Below are positions 9,787-17,734 of a DNA stretch of 43,474 nucleotides, piece by piece. Each line of letters starts with the position of its first letter. Within the stretch, counting starts at the first letter, position 1. The notes beneath the pieces are model-generated. The model was not told the origin of the DNA and searched no databases. It saw only the letters and a program-made list of their open reading frames with translations. A program made the translations under genes and the position numbers. The stretch is from Pseudomonadota bacterium (lineage in GTDB: Bacteria > Pseudomonadota > Gammaproteobacteria > UBA9214): contig JARFQV010000291.1 of NCBI GenBank assembly GCA_029287615.1, forward strand, positions 1-43,474, in the 5' to 3' direction.

Positions 9787-10623
9787 ATGACCACAAGATT
9801 TCGTGTTTCCACCATAACAACCAGATTAACGGGCCTGCTGATAGCGGGATACCTGCTCGCAATACCGATAAACGCTATATCAGCCAGCCAGGCGCCAACC
9901 ATCCGGCTGTTCCCGACTACCGTATTGGAAGAAATCAGGCACACAGGCACTGTCGCCAAAGACATGGAGACCGGCCTGCAGGCCGTGATCGTTCGTCTCG
10001 ATGAACAGCAACAACTCTATATCGAGAGCAAATGCGAGGGCAACGAGGGTGATCCGGGCTGCGAGCGCATTGCCAGACAGCTGGGCAAGAGTTACCTGGA
10101 GATGCTGGATATCATGTCGGCAAGCCTGCCGGAGATGGAGGCCGCGGTGAATTCCACCTCATCCAGCCTGGAAAAACGGATCCGCAAGGAGCTGGGTCAC
10201 AAGAAGACCCCCTGGTCCCTGCAGGAACTGCTGCTCAACCAGGAATCGCAACGGGGCAACGGTGAGCGCCCCGCCCTTCGGGGACGCTCCGGCATGCGGC
10301 TGAGTGACCGGTTCAATCAATACTACCAGCTCGTCGCCCGCTCCGGCGGGCAGGTCAACTCCTCTCTTGCCGTAATCGCAGCGGATATCTATCTCGACAT
10401 GCAGGAGACCTCGAGCCTGATCGCCCGTACTCGTGAAGAGATCGGCAGGGCCACCCTGATGGAACAACTCAACCAGTCATTCGGCACGATTACCCCCGAG
10501 ATGCAGGAGGTGGTTGCGGGCGTAAAAGCCATCCTGTTCGGAGAGTCGGAAGAATTCATCCCGATGGCGCCACCGCCCGCCGGCCCGGCGAGCCTCGAAT
10601 ACGAAAGCCCGCTGCAACTCTGA
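9787..10623 (+). CDS. Exported helical protein of unknown function (first gene of the envelope operon)
   Basis: ATG at 9787 followed by a signal-like segment (TGLLIAGYLLAIPINAISASQA); mostly helical, no family recognised. ORF track start 9595 would place the hydrophobic segment internally. Confidence 0.7.
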   Translation: MTTRFRVSTITTRLTGLLIAGYLLAIPINAISASQAPTIRLFPTTVLEEIRHTGTVAKDMETGLQAVIVRLDEQQQLYIESKCEGNEGDPGCERIARQLGKSYLEMLDIMSASLPEMEAAVNSTSSSLEKRIRKELGHKKTPWSLQELLLNQESQRGNGERPALRGRSGMRLSDRFNQYYQLVARSGGQVNSSLAVIAADIYLDMQETSSLIARTREEIGRATLMEQLNQSFGTITPEMQEVVAGVKAILFGESEEFIPMAPPPAGPASLEYESPLQL

Positions 10624-10647
10624 TATCCAGTGACCGGGAGACATGAC

Positions 10648-11205
10648 ATGAACAGACACCATCGATTCAGGACTACCGGATTGATTGCCGCCGGTGTGAT
10701 GACAGGCATCCTGGCTGCCTGTGGCAGCAATCCACCGCAAGATACCGCTTGCATGCTGCCGGAGGGGCCGAATCTGGACCGCGCCATCAGCCAGTCCCGC
10801 TTCGACCTGAAGACGGGATGTGAACACCGCTTCGACAGTTATTTCAAGCGTCTGCTGAGCATCGCCGAGGGCGATCCAAAACCGGAGAACAAGGCCAGCT
10901 TCAGTGAGTTCCTGATATGGGCCAACGAGGAAGGCCTGCTGAGCAAGCGCCAGGCGAGGGAAACCTACAACCGTTACTTCGGTATCAAATATGTCTCCCT
11001 GATCGGTGATTACAGTGTCTGCACCCAGACCTGTCCGCAGCAGTCCGAAGTAATGCGGGATATGGACAGGGAACTTGCCGACAAGGAACAGGGGTTACTG
11101 AAGATCAGCGCGGATCGGAGAAGTTACCACAGGGCCAGCCGGCTCTACCAGGAGGCCGAACTGGTCCTCGAGGCCACCTGCGAAGCCTGCGGACCTGCCG
11201 AGTAA
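10648..11205 (+). CDS. Cys-rich predicted lipoprotein of unknown function
   Basis: MNRHHRFRTTGLIAAGVMTGILAACGSNPP: lipobox LAAC; further Cys at ...DTACML, KTGCEH, SVCTQTCPQ, EATCEACGPAE-COOH. Start 25 nt after the upstream stop. Confidence 0.8.
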   Translation: MNRHHRFRTTGLIAAGVMTGILAACGSNPPQDTACMLPEGPNLDRAISQSRFDLKTGCEHRFDSYFKRLLSIAEGDPKPENKASFSEFLIWANEEGLLSKRQARETYNRYFGIKYVSLIGDYSVCTQTCPQQSEVMRDMDRELADKEQGLLKISADRRSYHRASRLYQEAELVLEATCEACGPAE

Positions 11206-11211
11206 GCCGGC

Positions 11212-11880
11212 ATGAAAACCCGGGGTGGCAGTGGCTTCTTGTCCGGCATGCTGCTGGGTATGCTCTTCAGCCTCATCTTCGGAGTGCTTGGGTTATACCT
11301 GCTGATTGCCATGGAATTCATCTCGGTATCCGTGGTCGAGGCGCCACGTATTCAGGCATTGACCGAATGGACCCGGTACAACCTGGGGCTTTCGATCCTG
11401 CCCTTTGCAGTGACCATCGGTCTGTATCTCCACAACCTGCAGGCCCTGTCGCGGGGTCTGAGGGACAATCGGCCGCAGGACGAGATCGCCCAGCTGGAGC
11501 AACTGACCGATATATGGATCAGCCTGTTCTTCGGGATCGGGGTTATCTGGACGGCCATCGGTATGCGTAGCGCCCTCCTGCATGCGCTGGGCGAGCCGGA
11601 TTTCACGGGCGTATCCGGTGCCTATGTTGTCCTGCAACGCCTGGTGGAAGGCGGCATCCTCACGGCGCTGACGACCACCATTGCCGGCGGCATCGGCGGC
11701 TACCTGATGCGGGTATTCAAGAGCGCCTGGCTGGGGACCAGATTGAGCCGGTATTACCAGCACCAGGACCGGATCCAGGCAGCCCGTGTAGAGGGACTGC
11801 TCAGTGACATCCGAACCTCCATCAATGATCTTTCCGTCCAATCCATCCCTGCCTCCTGTGAATGGCTGGAGGAACGATGA
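11212..11880 (+). CDS. Polytopic membrane protein resembling MotA/TolQ/ExbB proton channel subunits
   Basis: Three hydrophobic segments with a cytoplasmic-type loop; FFGIGVIWTAIGMRSALLHAL resembles the GLxGTVxGM segment and RLVEGGILTALTTTIAGGIGGYLMRVFKSAW resembles the conserved ALxTTxxGLxxAIP segment of ExbB/TolQ/MotA. Confidence 0.6.
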   Translation: MKTRGGSGFLSGMLLGMLFSLIFGVLGLYLLIAMEFISVSVVEAPRIQALTEWTRYNLGLSILPFAVTIGLYLHNLQALSRGLRDNRPQDEIAQLEQLTDIWISLFFGIGVIWTAIGMRSALLHALGEPDFTGVSGAYVVLQRLVEGGILTALTTTIAGGIGGYLMRVFKSAWLGTRLSRYYQHQDRIQAARVEGLLSDIRTSINDLSVQSIPASCEWLEER

Positions 11881-12872
11881 TCCACCGCCACCACAAGGGG
11901 GCCTACCCCGCATCAAGACCTGGCGGTTGCAGTGAAACAGAATCACTGCAGAGCGATGTCATGCGCTTTATGGCGATCATCGGCCTGTGCCTGACCGCAA
12001 TCTTCGCGCTGATACAGGGTATGCCGTTCCACAGGGTCTCAGATGAAGAGGAATCTCCCGGGGACTCCGCATCCCGGCAGGAGAGCGAATCCCTGCAGAT
12101 CCGTATTCATGAACTGCGAAATGAACTCGATGATCTGAATACGGAAATCGAGGCAAGGCGGCTACAACAGGAACGGGCAAGGCAGGGAATCAAGGCAACC
12201 CGGGTACAAATTTCCTCGCTCACCAGGGAGACAGAACAGATCCGGGAAGAACGGGACAGGCTACGGGACGATCTGGATGACCTGAACCGGCGTCTTGCCG
12301 AAAGCCGCCAGGAACTGCGGAAGATCCGTCAGAAGTCGCGGGAGAAGAACCCAAGCCGGTATGAATCGCAGCAAGGCCTCTCCCGGGAAGCGGTACTGAT
12401 CGATCAGACTGGCGAAGAGGGAAAATCACAGCGACAGGACCGTAAGCGGCAGACCGTACCCGCAGCAGCCGAACCACGGAACGACCAACGCGCAGGAACA
12501 GGATTCACCCTCCGCTTTGCGTCAGCCACGGCACTGAACCGGCTGGTCACCGCAAGGCTTGTGAAGCTGTATGGCTTGCAGGGAAAGACAGCCTGGCGCC
12601 TTTCGCTCCAGGGCAATGCACCGGTCTTTGCCCCGGGTTCGTTCCCCCGTACCTGGCATGAAATGGATCCCGCCACGGTACCACCAGCCTATACCCGGGC
12701 GCTGGATCAGACCACAGACGCCCCGGTTAGCGTGGTTTGGGGTGTACAGCTTACACCCGGGATGGAACAGAACATCAGCAGACTGGCTGGAAAGAGGCGG
12801 GGTGGCACGCTCATCATCGAGAGTGACGGTCAGATCAGGTTACAGACTGCGGATGGCCGGGAGATGAACTGA
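11877..12872 (+). CDS. One-TM protein with periplasmic coiled coil and C-terminal domain (candidate ExbD/TolR/MotB-like partner)
   Basis: ATGA overlap with upstream gene; short N-tail, single TM (SDVMRFMAIIGLCLTAIFALIQ), long heptad-like coil (IRIHELRNELDDLNTEIEARRLQQERARQGIKATRVQISSLTRETEQIREERDRLRDDLDDLNRRLAESRQELRKIRQK), then a globular C-terminal region. Confidence 0.7.
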   Translation: MIHRHHKGAYPASRPGGCSETESLQSDVMRFMAIIGLCLTAIFALIQGMPFHRVSDEEESPGDSASRQESESLQIRIHELRNELDDLNTEIEARRLQQERARQGIKATRVQISSLTRETEQIREERDRLRDDLDDLNRRLAESRQELRKIRQKSREKNPSRYESQQGLSREAVLIDQTGEEGKSQRQDRKRQTVPAAAEPRNDQRAGTGFTLRFASATALNRLVTARLVKLYGLQGKTAWRLSLQGNAPVFAPGSFPRTWHEMDPATVPPAYTRALDQTTDAPVSVVWGVQLTPGMEQNISRLAGKRRGGTLIIESDGQIRLQTADGREMN

Positions 12873-12873
12873 G

Positions 12874-14322
12874 ATGAACAGACCCACAATGCCCCTGTTC
12901 ATGCTGGCACCACTGATCCTGGCCGCGTGTGTCCAGGGCCCGGTACGCAGAATGGAGGATCAGGGTTCTACCCTGCACCAATGGATCGAACAGGAACTGA
13001 CACCCTATCTCGCCCGGCAACTTGGTGAACACCCACGGTTCAGGGGCGAGCCACTCTTGCTGGTCCGGCTGGAGGGATCCGAGCTGTCCCCCGAGATCGA
13101 TGGCCTCACACGGGACATACGAAACCGGATACTGGATGGACTCCTGTCATCCCCGGGCATCCGGCTACCCTGGCAACCACAGCAGCGACGGGAAGAACAC
13201 CATCGTCGACTGCGACAGCTGCGGTGCGGGAAGACCGGCGATGCCCCCTACTTCGTGGGGATTGAAATCCACCGCACCACGGATTCCCGGTTCCGGGTCT
13301 CGATCCGTGCCCTGGACACCCGGGAGAGAGAATGGGTAAGTGGATTTGGAAAAAACTGGTCGGGTCGGCTGACGGCAGGGGAACAGCGCGCACTGCAGGA
13401 GCGGCACAGGGATGAGTCCCTGCGTGGGCTCAGGGTGCTGCCCTTCCACACCGGCCAGATGGACCTGGCCGCCGACTATCTCGCCAATAATCTCGGTTGC
13501 CTGTTGCGCCAGCAGGATGCAGAGGACCTGGTCATCCACGTCGAACCATCGCGGGAGGACAGCACAGGGCTGCATACCCTGCTGAAACTGATCGCCAACA
13601 ACCTGTCCCGCTATCAGGAGGTGCAGATAACGGATACCCGCAAGGATTCGAACTATATCCTGCGCGGCGAGGCACACCTGATCCAGTCCGGTACCTACCA
13701 GGTATGGGTGGTGCTTCATCCAAAAGACTCCGGCGAGCATGTTGCCGGCATGGACACGGCGACCTATATCCACCTGGGACCGCCCGCTGATGAGCGACCG
13801 GCAGGGAGGGCCCTGGCCGAAAGAAGCGGTCATCGACAGCCATCGATCACGAGTATGGAAGTACTCAGACGCAAGACACCTGTACCAGGAGCACAAGACT
13901 GCAATGGAGCAGATCGATTCGATACTGCCGCCAACTGCCCGAGCCTGGAGATGATCGTCGAGGATGCCGAGCAATTGTTTGTTTTTTCGCACAGCGCCAG
14001 GTCCGGCCCCCTGCGTCTGTCTCCGGGATCCTGCCGGCGGCATAGCGGCCCCGGTAATGACCGCAGATCCATGTATACCGTTTATCTTCCGGACAACGAT
14101 CCAGCCGCATCCGGCTGGCCGACGATCTACGCCATAGCCGTCAACGGTCCCGAGTCGAGGGATGCATTCACACGGCACCTGCGGATTCTGCCCGATGCCT
14201 GCAATGAAACACCGCTCACGCGCATGGATGGCGCCAGACTGCAGGGCTGGCTTGATACGCTCGACCGCCTGATTGCCAGTAACCGGAACAGCATCGACTG
14301 GACGGCAAGACGGCTGCCATGA
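12874..14322 (+). CDS. Large predicted lipoprotein of unknown function, C-terminal region weakly DUF4384-like
   Basis: MNRPTMPLFMLAPLILAACVQGP: lipobox LAAC; start 2 nt after the upstream stop; C-terminal region LFVFSHSARSGPLRLSPGSC...TVYLPDNDPAASGWPTIYAIAVNGPES has the layout of DUF4384 segments. Confidence 0.72.
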   Translation: MNRPTMPLFMLAPLILAACVQGPVRRMEDQGSTLHQWIEQELTPYLARQLGEHPRFRGEPLLLVRLEGSELSPEIDGLTRDIRNRILDGLLSSPGIRLPWQPQQRREEHHRRLRQLRCGKTGDAPYFVGIEIHRTTDSRFRVSIRALDTREREWVSGFGKNWSGRLTAGEQRALQERHRDESLRGLRVLPFHTGQMDLAADYLANNLGCLLRQQDAEDLVIHVEPSREDSTGLHTLLKLIANNLSRYQEVQITDTRKDSNYILRGEAHLIQSGTYQVWVVLHPKDSGEHVAGMDTATYIHLGPPADERPAGRALAERSGHRQPSITSMEVLRRKTPVPGAQDCNGADRFDTAANCPSLEMIVEDAEQLFVFSHSARSGPLRLSPGSCRRHSGPGNDRRSMYTVYLPDNDPAASGWPTIYAIAVNGPESRDAFTRHLRILPDACNETPLTRMDGARLQGWLDTLDRLIASNRNSIDWTARRLP

Positions 14323-14335
14323 AGGAGACTGTATC

Positions 14336-14914
14336 ATGATCAGAGCCACGGGTTTCGTCATCGGTGTTTGCCTGATGTCGGTATTGTTTGTGCTACTGGT
14401 CAAACCCGAGACTGCACAATGGTTGTCCCCCTTGCCGGCAACAGAAGTCGCTGACCCATCCGGCAAACCGGCCCGATCAGACGCAGTCCTGTCCAGTCAG
14501 ACTGGAGTACCTCCCCTTTCCGGAGATCCGGTCTCCGGTGTGGACACGCCTCCGGCAGGGAAACAACCTGGCGATACGGCAAAAACCGCGCAGGATGATC
14601 CGTCCGAACCGGATCCTCCGTCCGTAGCGGATAGTGCCCCTGTGGCCGTTACGAATCCGGGCAGAGACCTCGAGGCAGATTCACGGGATTCCATCCACGC
14701 AGCGGCTCACCTCTTCTGGAGCCCCTTCCGGAGCGAATGGGCGGCACAGGGTTTTGCCGAACGCCTGCGCGTGACAACGAGTGTGCCGGTAGAAGTCATC
14801 CGGCTGGAATCCGGGCAATACCGAGTCGGTTTCAGCTACCGTGACGAGGAGGAACGCCTTGCCCTGAAAGAACGGATTGAGGCGATCACGGGACTGGAGC
14901 TGGAATCGCCATGA
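14336..14914 (+). CDS. Membrane-anchored, Pro/Ser/Asp-rich-linker protein with C-terminal SPOR-like domain
   Basis: N-terminal TM (MIRATGFVIGVCLMSVLFVLLV), low-complexity linker, then LFWSPFRSEWAAQGFAERLRVTTSVPVEVIRLESGQYRVGFSYRDEEERLALKERIEAITGLEL, which has the beta-alpha-beta layout of SPOR domains. Confidence 0.65.
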   Translation: MIRATGFVIGVCLMSVLFVLLVKPETAQWLSPLPATEVADPSGKPARSDAVLSSQTGVPPLSGDPVSGVDTPPAGKQPGDTAKTAQDDPSEPDPPSVADSAPVAVTNPGRDLEADSRDSIHAAAHLFWSPFRSEWAAQGFAERLRVTTSVPVEVIRLESGQYRVGFSYRDEEERLALKERIEAITGLELESP

Positions 14915-15828
14915 TTCTGCCAGAACGAATTCCGGGACTAGTCTGCCTTGCACGCTTGCGGGGCGCCGCACACGGTTTGCCAGGTATGCATCAGGCCCTG
15001 GATGGCTATGCTCACAGGGCCAGCAAAGGCAGTATGGCCAAACTGCTCCTGATCGCCCTCTGTGCAACCACACAGCTCATGGCCGGTACCCGTCCGCAGG
15101 CCGACGACCCGGTCCTGGACCGGCAGTGGCAAAGCTACCTGTCTACAGACTCGCGGTCCCCTCCGGCCCTGGATTTCCCCTATGCCAGCTGCTTCAGCGC
15201 TGCGGCTGCCGAACACGATCTGCCGGAGACGCTGTTACTGGCCGTGGCCAGGGGTGAGAGTGATTTCCAACCCGATGCCCGCTCTTCCGCAAACGCCTAT
15301 GGCCTGATGCAGATACTCTGGCCGGGAACGGCGAGGCAACTGGGCATACAACGCCTGTCCCAACTGCTCGACCCTTGCACCAATGTCGAGGCAGGGACAC
15401 GCTATCTGCGGGAACTGCTGGACCGGTACCGGGGCAATCTTCATCGTGCCCTGGCGGCCTATAATTACGGGCCATCCCGGATCCCGGTATCCGGTGGACA
15501 ACTGCCGGAAGGAGCCATCTGGTACAGCGGCTATATCAAGCGGCACCTGGACTATGTACTGCATGGCAACGGTAAAAAGCGGTCTCGCAGCAAGCCATCG
15601 GCCTATCAGTCCGGGGACCGGTTGTTCATCATCCACTTCACGCGCCCGTATCGCGCAGCCGCCTTCGTCGACAGCCTGCAGCCGGAACTGCAGGATATCC
15701 GTCTGGACTGGTTCCGGCGCCCCGAGGGCGGATACGACGTGTTTATGCTCTACACCAGTGAAGCGGAACTTGAGCAGGGACGCCAATTGCTCACGGCAAC
15801 AGGATTCACGCCTGACAGGAAACGATGA
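14911..15828 (+). CDS. Lytic transglycosylase (SLT domain) with C-terminal SPOR-like domain
   Basis: DLPETLLLAVARGESDFQPDARSSANAYGLMQILWPGTARQLGI...ALAAYNYGPSRI: catalytic ES, GLMQ and AYN motifs of family 1 LTs. C-term FIIHFTRPYRAAAFVDSLQPELQDIRLDWFRRPEGGYDVFMLYTSEAELEQGRQLL. Alternative start 15034 gives a clean signal peptide. Confidence 0.88.
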   Translation: MILPERIPGLVCLARLRGAAHGLPGMHQALDGYAHRASKGSMAKLLLIALCATTQLMAGTRPQADDPVLDRQWQSYLSTDSRSPPALDFPYASCFSAAAAEHDLPETLLLAVARGESDFQPDARSSANAYGLMQILWPGTARQLGIQRLSQLLDPCTNVEAGTRYLRELLDRYRGNLHRALAAYNYGPSRIPVSGGQLPEGAIWYSGYIKRHLDYVLHGNGKKRSRSKPSAYQSGDRLFIIHFTRPYRAAAFVDSLQPELQDIRLDWFRRPEGGYDVFMLYTSEAELEQGRQLLTATGFTPDRKR

Positions 15829-16223
15829 ACCGGGCGCACCGAATCCTGATAATCGGCCTGGCGTTTGCAATGACCGGCACCGCCATTGCCGGTGACTTTC
15901 GCGCCTATGCACCGGTCCTGAAAACAGAGCCGATAACCGAAACCGTAGCCCTCCCGGTGCAACGCACAGCCTGCACGGAACCGGCAGAATCCTCTCGTGA
16001 ATTCAGGGAAATGGCGCCAACCATCGGGGAAGATATCCGCAACGAGATCCGCTTATGGGAGCAACACAGATCCTGCCGAAAGATTACACTGAGCCGGTCA
16101 CAGCAACGAATCATCGGCTACCAGGTTACCTACCGGTACCGGGGGCATACCGGCATTACCCGGCTTTCCCATGATCCGGGAGATCACATCCCCATCGATA
16201 TCAGCTTGTCACCCCTTGACTGA
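15825..16223 (+). CDS. Small exported protein, paralogous to flanking regions of the glycine-zipper protein at 23758-24348
   Basis: Signal peptide MNRAHRILIIGLAFAMTGTAIAG; VLKTEPITETVALP and IIGYQVTYRYRGHTGITRLSHDPGDHIPIDISLSPLD match VIRTEPVYETVEYS and LVGYRVEYRYEGQTFVTRTREHPGRYIRIRVNVDPVD in the other protein. Confidence 0.75.
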   Translation: MNRAHRILIIGLAFAMTGTAIAGDFRAYAPVLKTEPITETVALPVQRTACTEPAESSREFREMAPTIGEDIRNEIRLWEQHRSCRKITLSRSQQRIIGYQVTYRYRGHTGITRLSHDPGDHIPIDISLSPLD

Positions 16224-16273
16224 GCGCACGGGAAATCCACGGCGAAACAGGCAACCAGTTGCTGCGTGACAAG

Positions 16274-16777
16274 TCAGAACGGCACAACCGGTCCCTTCCA
16301 TTCCATGCCCGAGCGAGGCCGGGCCCGCGCAATGGCGTCACTGGCATCGCACCAGCCTTCGCATGCATTTCGGCCACTCCGCCCCCGAAAAAAGTTCAAT
16401 AGCCCCTTGCATCTCGCATAGAACCTGAAAAAAAGCAGGATCAGGGAACGTTGCCACGGGCGTATCGGTTGATGAGCACAGATCAGCTTGTCGTCGTACA
16501 TGCCACGGTCAGTGAGGCCAATGGCACCATAGGCCTGGATACTCACCCGTGACCCACGTCGCAGACGTGGCCCGAGCACCACTGCATCCAGCAGATCCCC
16601 CTCCAGTCCCACATAATCCTCGACAGAACCGTAATTGAACGGACAGGGTACCGGCGAGAGAAAATCCAGATCACCGGTGGAACCACGCTTCAGAAAGCTG
16701 CCCATTGGTATCTCGATCACCACTTCCAGTAAAGGAGGTTCTCGAATCAAATCATCCTGGTCCGAAAGCGAACGCAT
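16274..16777 (-). CDS. Divergent inorganic pyrophosphatase family protein
   Basis: LEVVIEIPMGSFLKRGSTGDLDFLSPVPCPFNYGSVEDYVGLEGDLLDAVVLGPR...GAIGLTDRGMYDDKLICA aligns by eye to family I PPase (VVIEIP, NYG, D-G-D-P-x-D, D-x4-D-x-K). Confidence 0.75.
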   Translation of the reverse strand: MRSLSDQDDLIREPPLLEVVIEIPMGSFLKRGSTGDLDFLSPVPCPFNYGSVEDYVGLEGDLLDAVVLGPRLRRGSRVSIQAYGAIGLTDRGMYDDKLICAHQPIRPWQRSLILLFFRFYARCKGLLNFFRGRSGRNACEGWCDASDAIARARPRSGMEWKGPVVPF

Positions 16778-17244
16778 TTACAGAATATATCCCCGCTGGA
16801 TTACCCATGTTGACTGCAAGATGTTGAACCGGTGTGCAAACCAGATCCAGTCTGGACAGGAGCCTGATCTCACGATCAAAATTGCATGAACACGTGCCCC
16901 AGGGTGAACAGACGATCAAACGTATCGACGATGATTGATATCATATAGTAAATGTACGAATAACAATACGTTCTCACGGACAACCCTACCTTCCCGACCC
17001 AAGCCGGCTTTCCAGGCCATCGTTTCAATAGATCCGTCGATTCCGTTACCCCCGATACTACTGAAACAGGAAAATACCGAGGCAATAGCAAGCGCAATTA
17101 CGAACCGACCGCAACTTCCGGTTCCAGGCCTTCCTGCCTCTGACATGTACCGGAATCCCGGTCGTATCCATGACATGGATCAATGCCGGACAGGTACAGG
17201 CATGTTATTTAGAAGTTGTTATTGATCACCAGGGATGACTGAAA

Positions 17245-17682
17245 ATGTGCAAAACACAGATACTTGTTGCGGAGAGCAGCCGGGCAAAGCTTTTTCTGGC
17301 TGAAACACCGACAGCCGCTCTGATTGAGCTGGAAGATTTCGTGCAACCCGAAGGTCGCCTGCATGAGGGTGATCTCGTGTCAGACGAGCCGGGAAGTGAT
17401 GGCGGTTCCACGGGTCAGGGCAGGCATGTTATCGATGACCGGACAACGGCCAGTCAGATGGCCCAGATCAGCTTCGCCAGGCAGCTGGCAGAACGTCTCG
17501 AAACTGGCAGGAACACTCATGAATTTGATCAGCTCGTGCTTGTCGCGCCGCCGGAATTTCTGGGAAGATTGCGGGATGAACTCGGAGCGACCCTGAACAA
17601 GCTCGTGGTTGAGGAGATCAACAAGAATCTTGTTCATGATTCATCTGATGTAATCCGGAGTTATGTGTCCGTATTACGCTGA
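17245..17682 (+). CDS. Host_attach family protein ('protein required for attachment to host cells')
   Basis: ILVAESSRAKLFLAETP...LIELEDFVQPEGRLHEGDLVSDEPG...ASQMAQISFARQLAERLETGRNTHEFDQLVLVAPPEFLGRLRDEL...VVEEINKNLVH; typical pattern. Confidence 0.85.
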   Translation: MCKTQILVAESSRAKLFLAETPTAALIELEDFVQPEGRLHEGDLVSDEPGSDGGSTGQGRHVIDDRTTASQMAQISFARQLAERLETGRNTHEFDQLVLVAPPEFLGRLRDELGATLNKLVVEEINKNLVHDSSDVIRSYVSVLR

Positions 17683-17706
17683 CCAGTACGCGTTCAGAGG
17701 TATAAT
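17679..17706 (+). promoter_or_regulatory. Candidate sigma70-type promoter for the Hsp20 gene
   Basis: TATAAT at 17701-17706, 16 nt downstream of CTGACC (17679-17684), GAGGGG RBS at 17721, ATG at 17735. Confidence 0.4.
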
Positions 17707-17734
17707 CCAGCCACACAACAGAGGGGTACCAAGC

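Noticed and set aside
11212-12872. Zorya-type (ZorA/ZorB) anti-phage system
   Set aside because: A MotA-like gene next to a coiled-coil partner is suggestive, but there are no helicase/nuclease ZorC-E-like genes and the neighbours are lipoproteins and a lytic transglycosylase, which points to envelope function.
13165-14466. 433-aa minus-strand ORF
   Set aside because: Shadow of the lipoprotein gene 12874-14322, which has a lipobox and operon spacing; the antisense product looks compositionally unnatural.
16916-17225. Opposed ORFs 16916-17176 (-) and 16935-17225 (+)
   Set aside because: Neither resembles a known family and both sit in a likely regulatory gap; cannot choose between them.
17245-17682. 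Phage or symbiosis attachment factor
   Set aside because: The 'attachment to host cells' name is historical; the family is widespread in free-living bacteria and the context is a stress-gene cluster.
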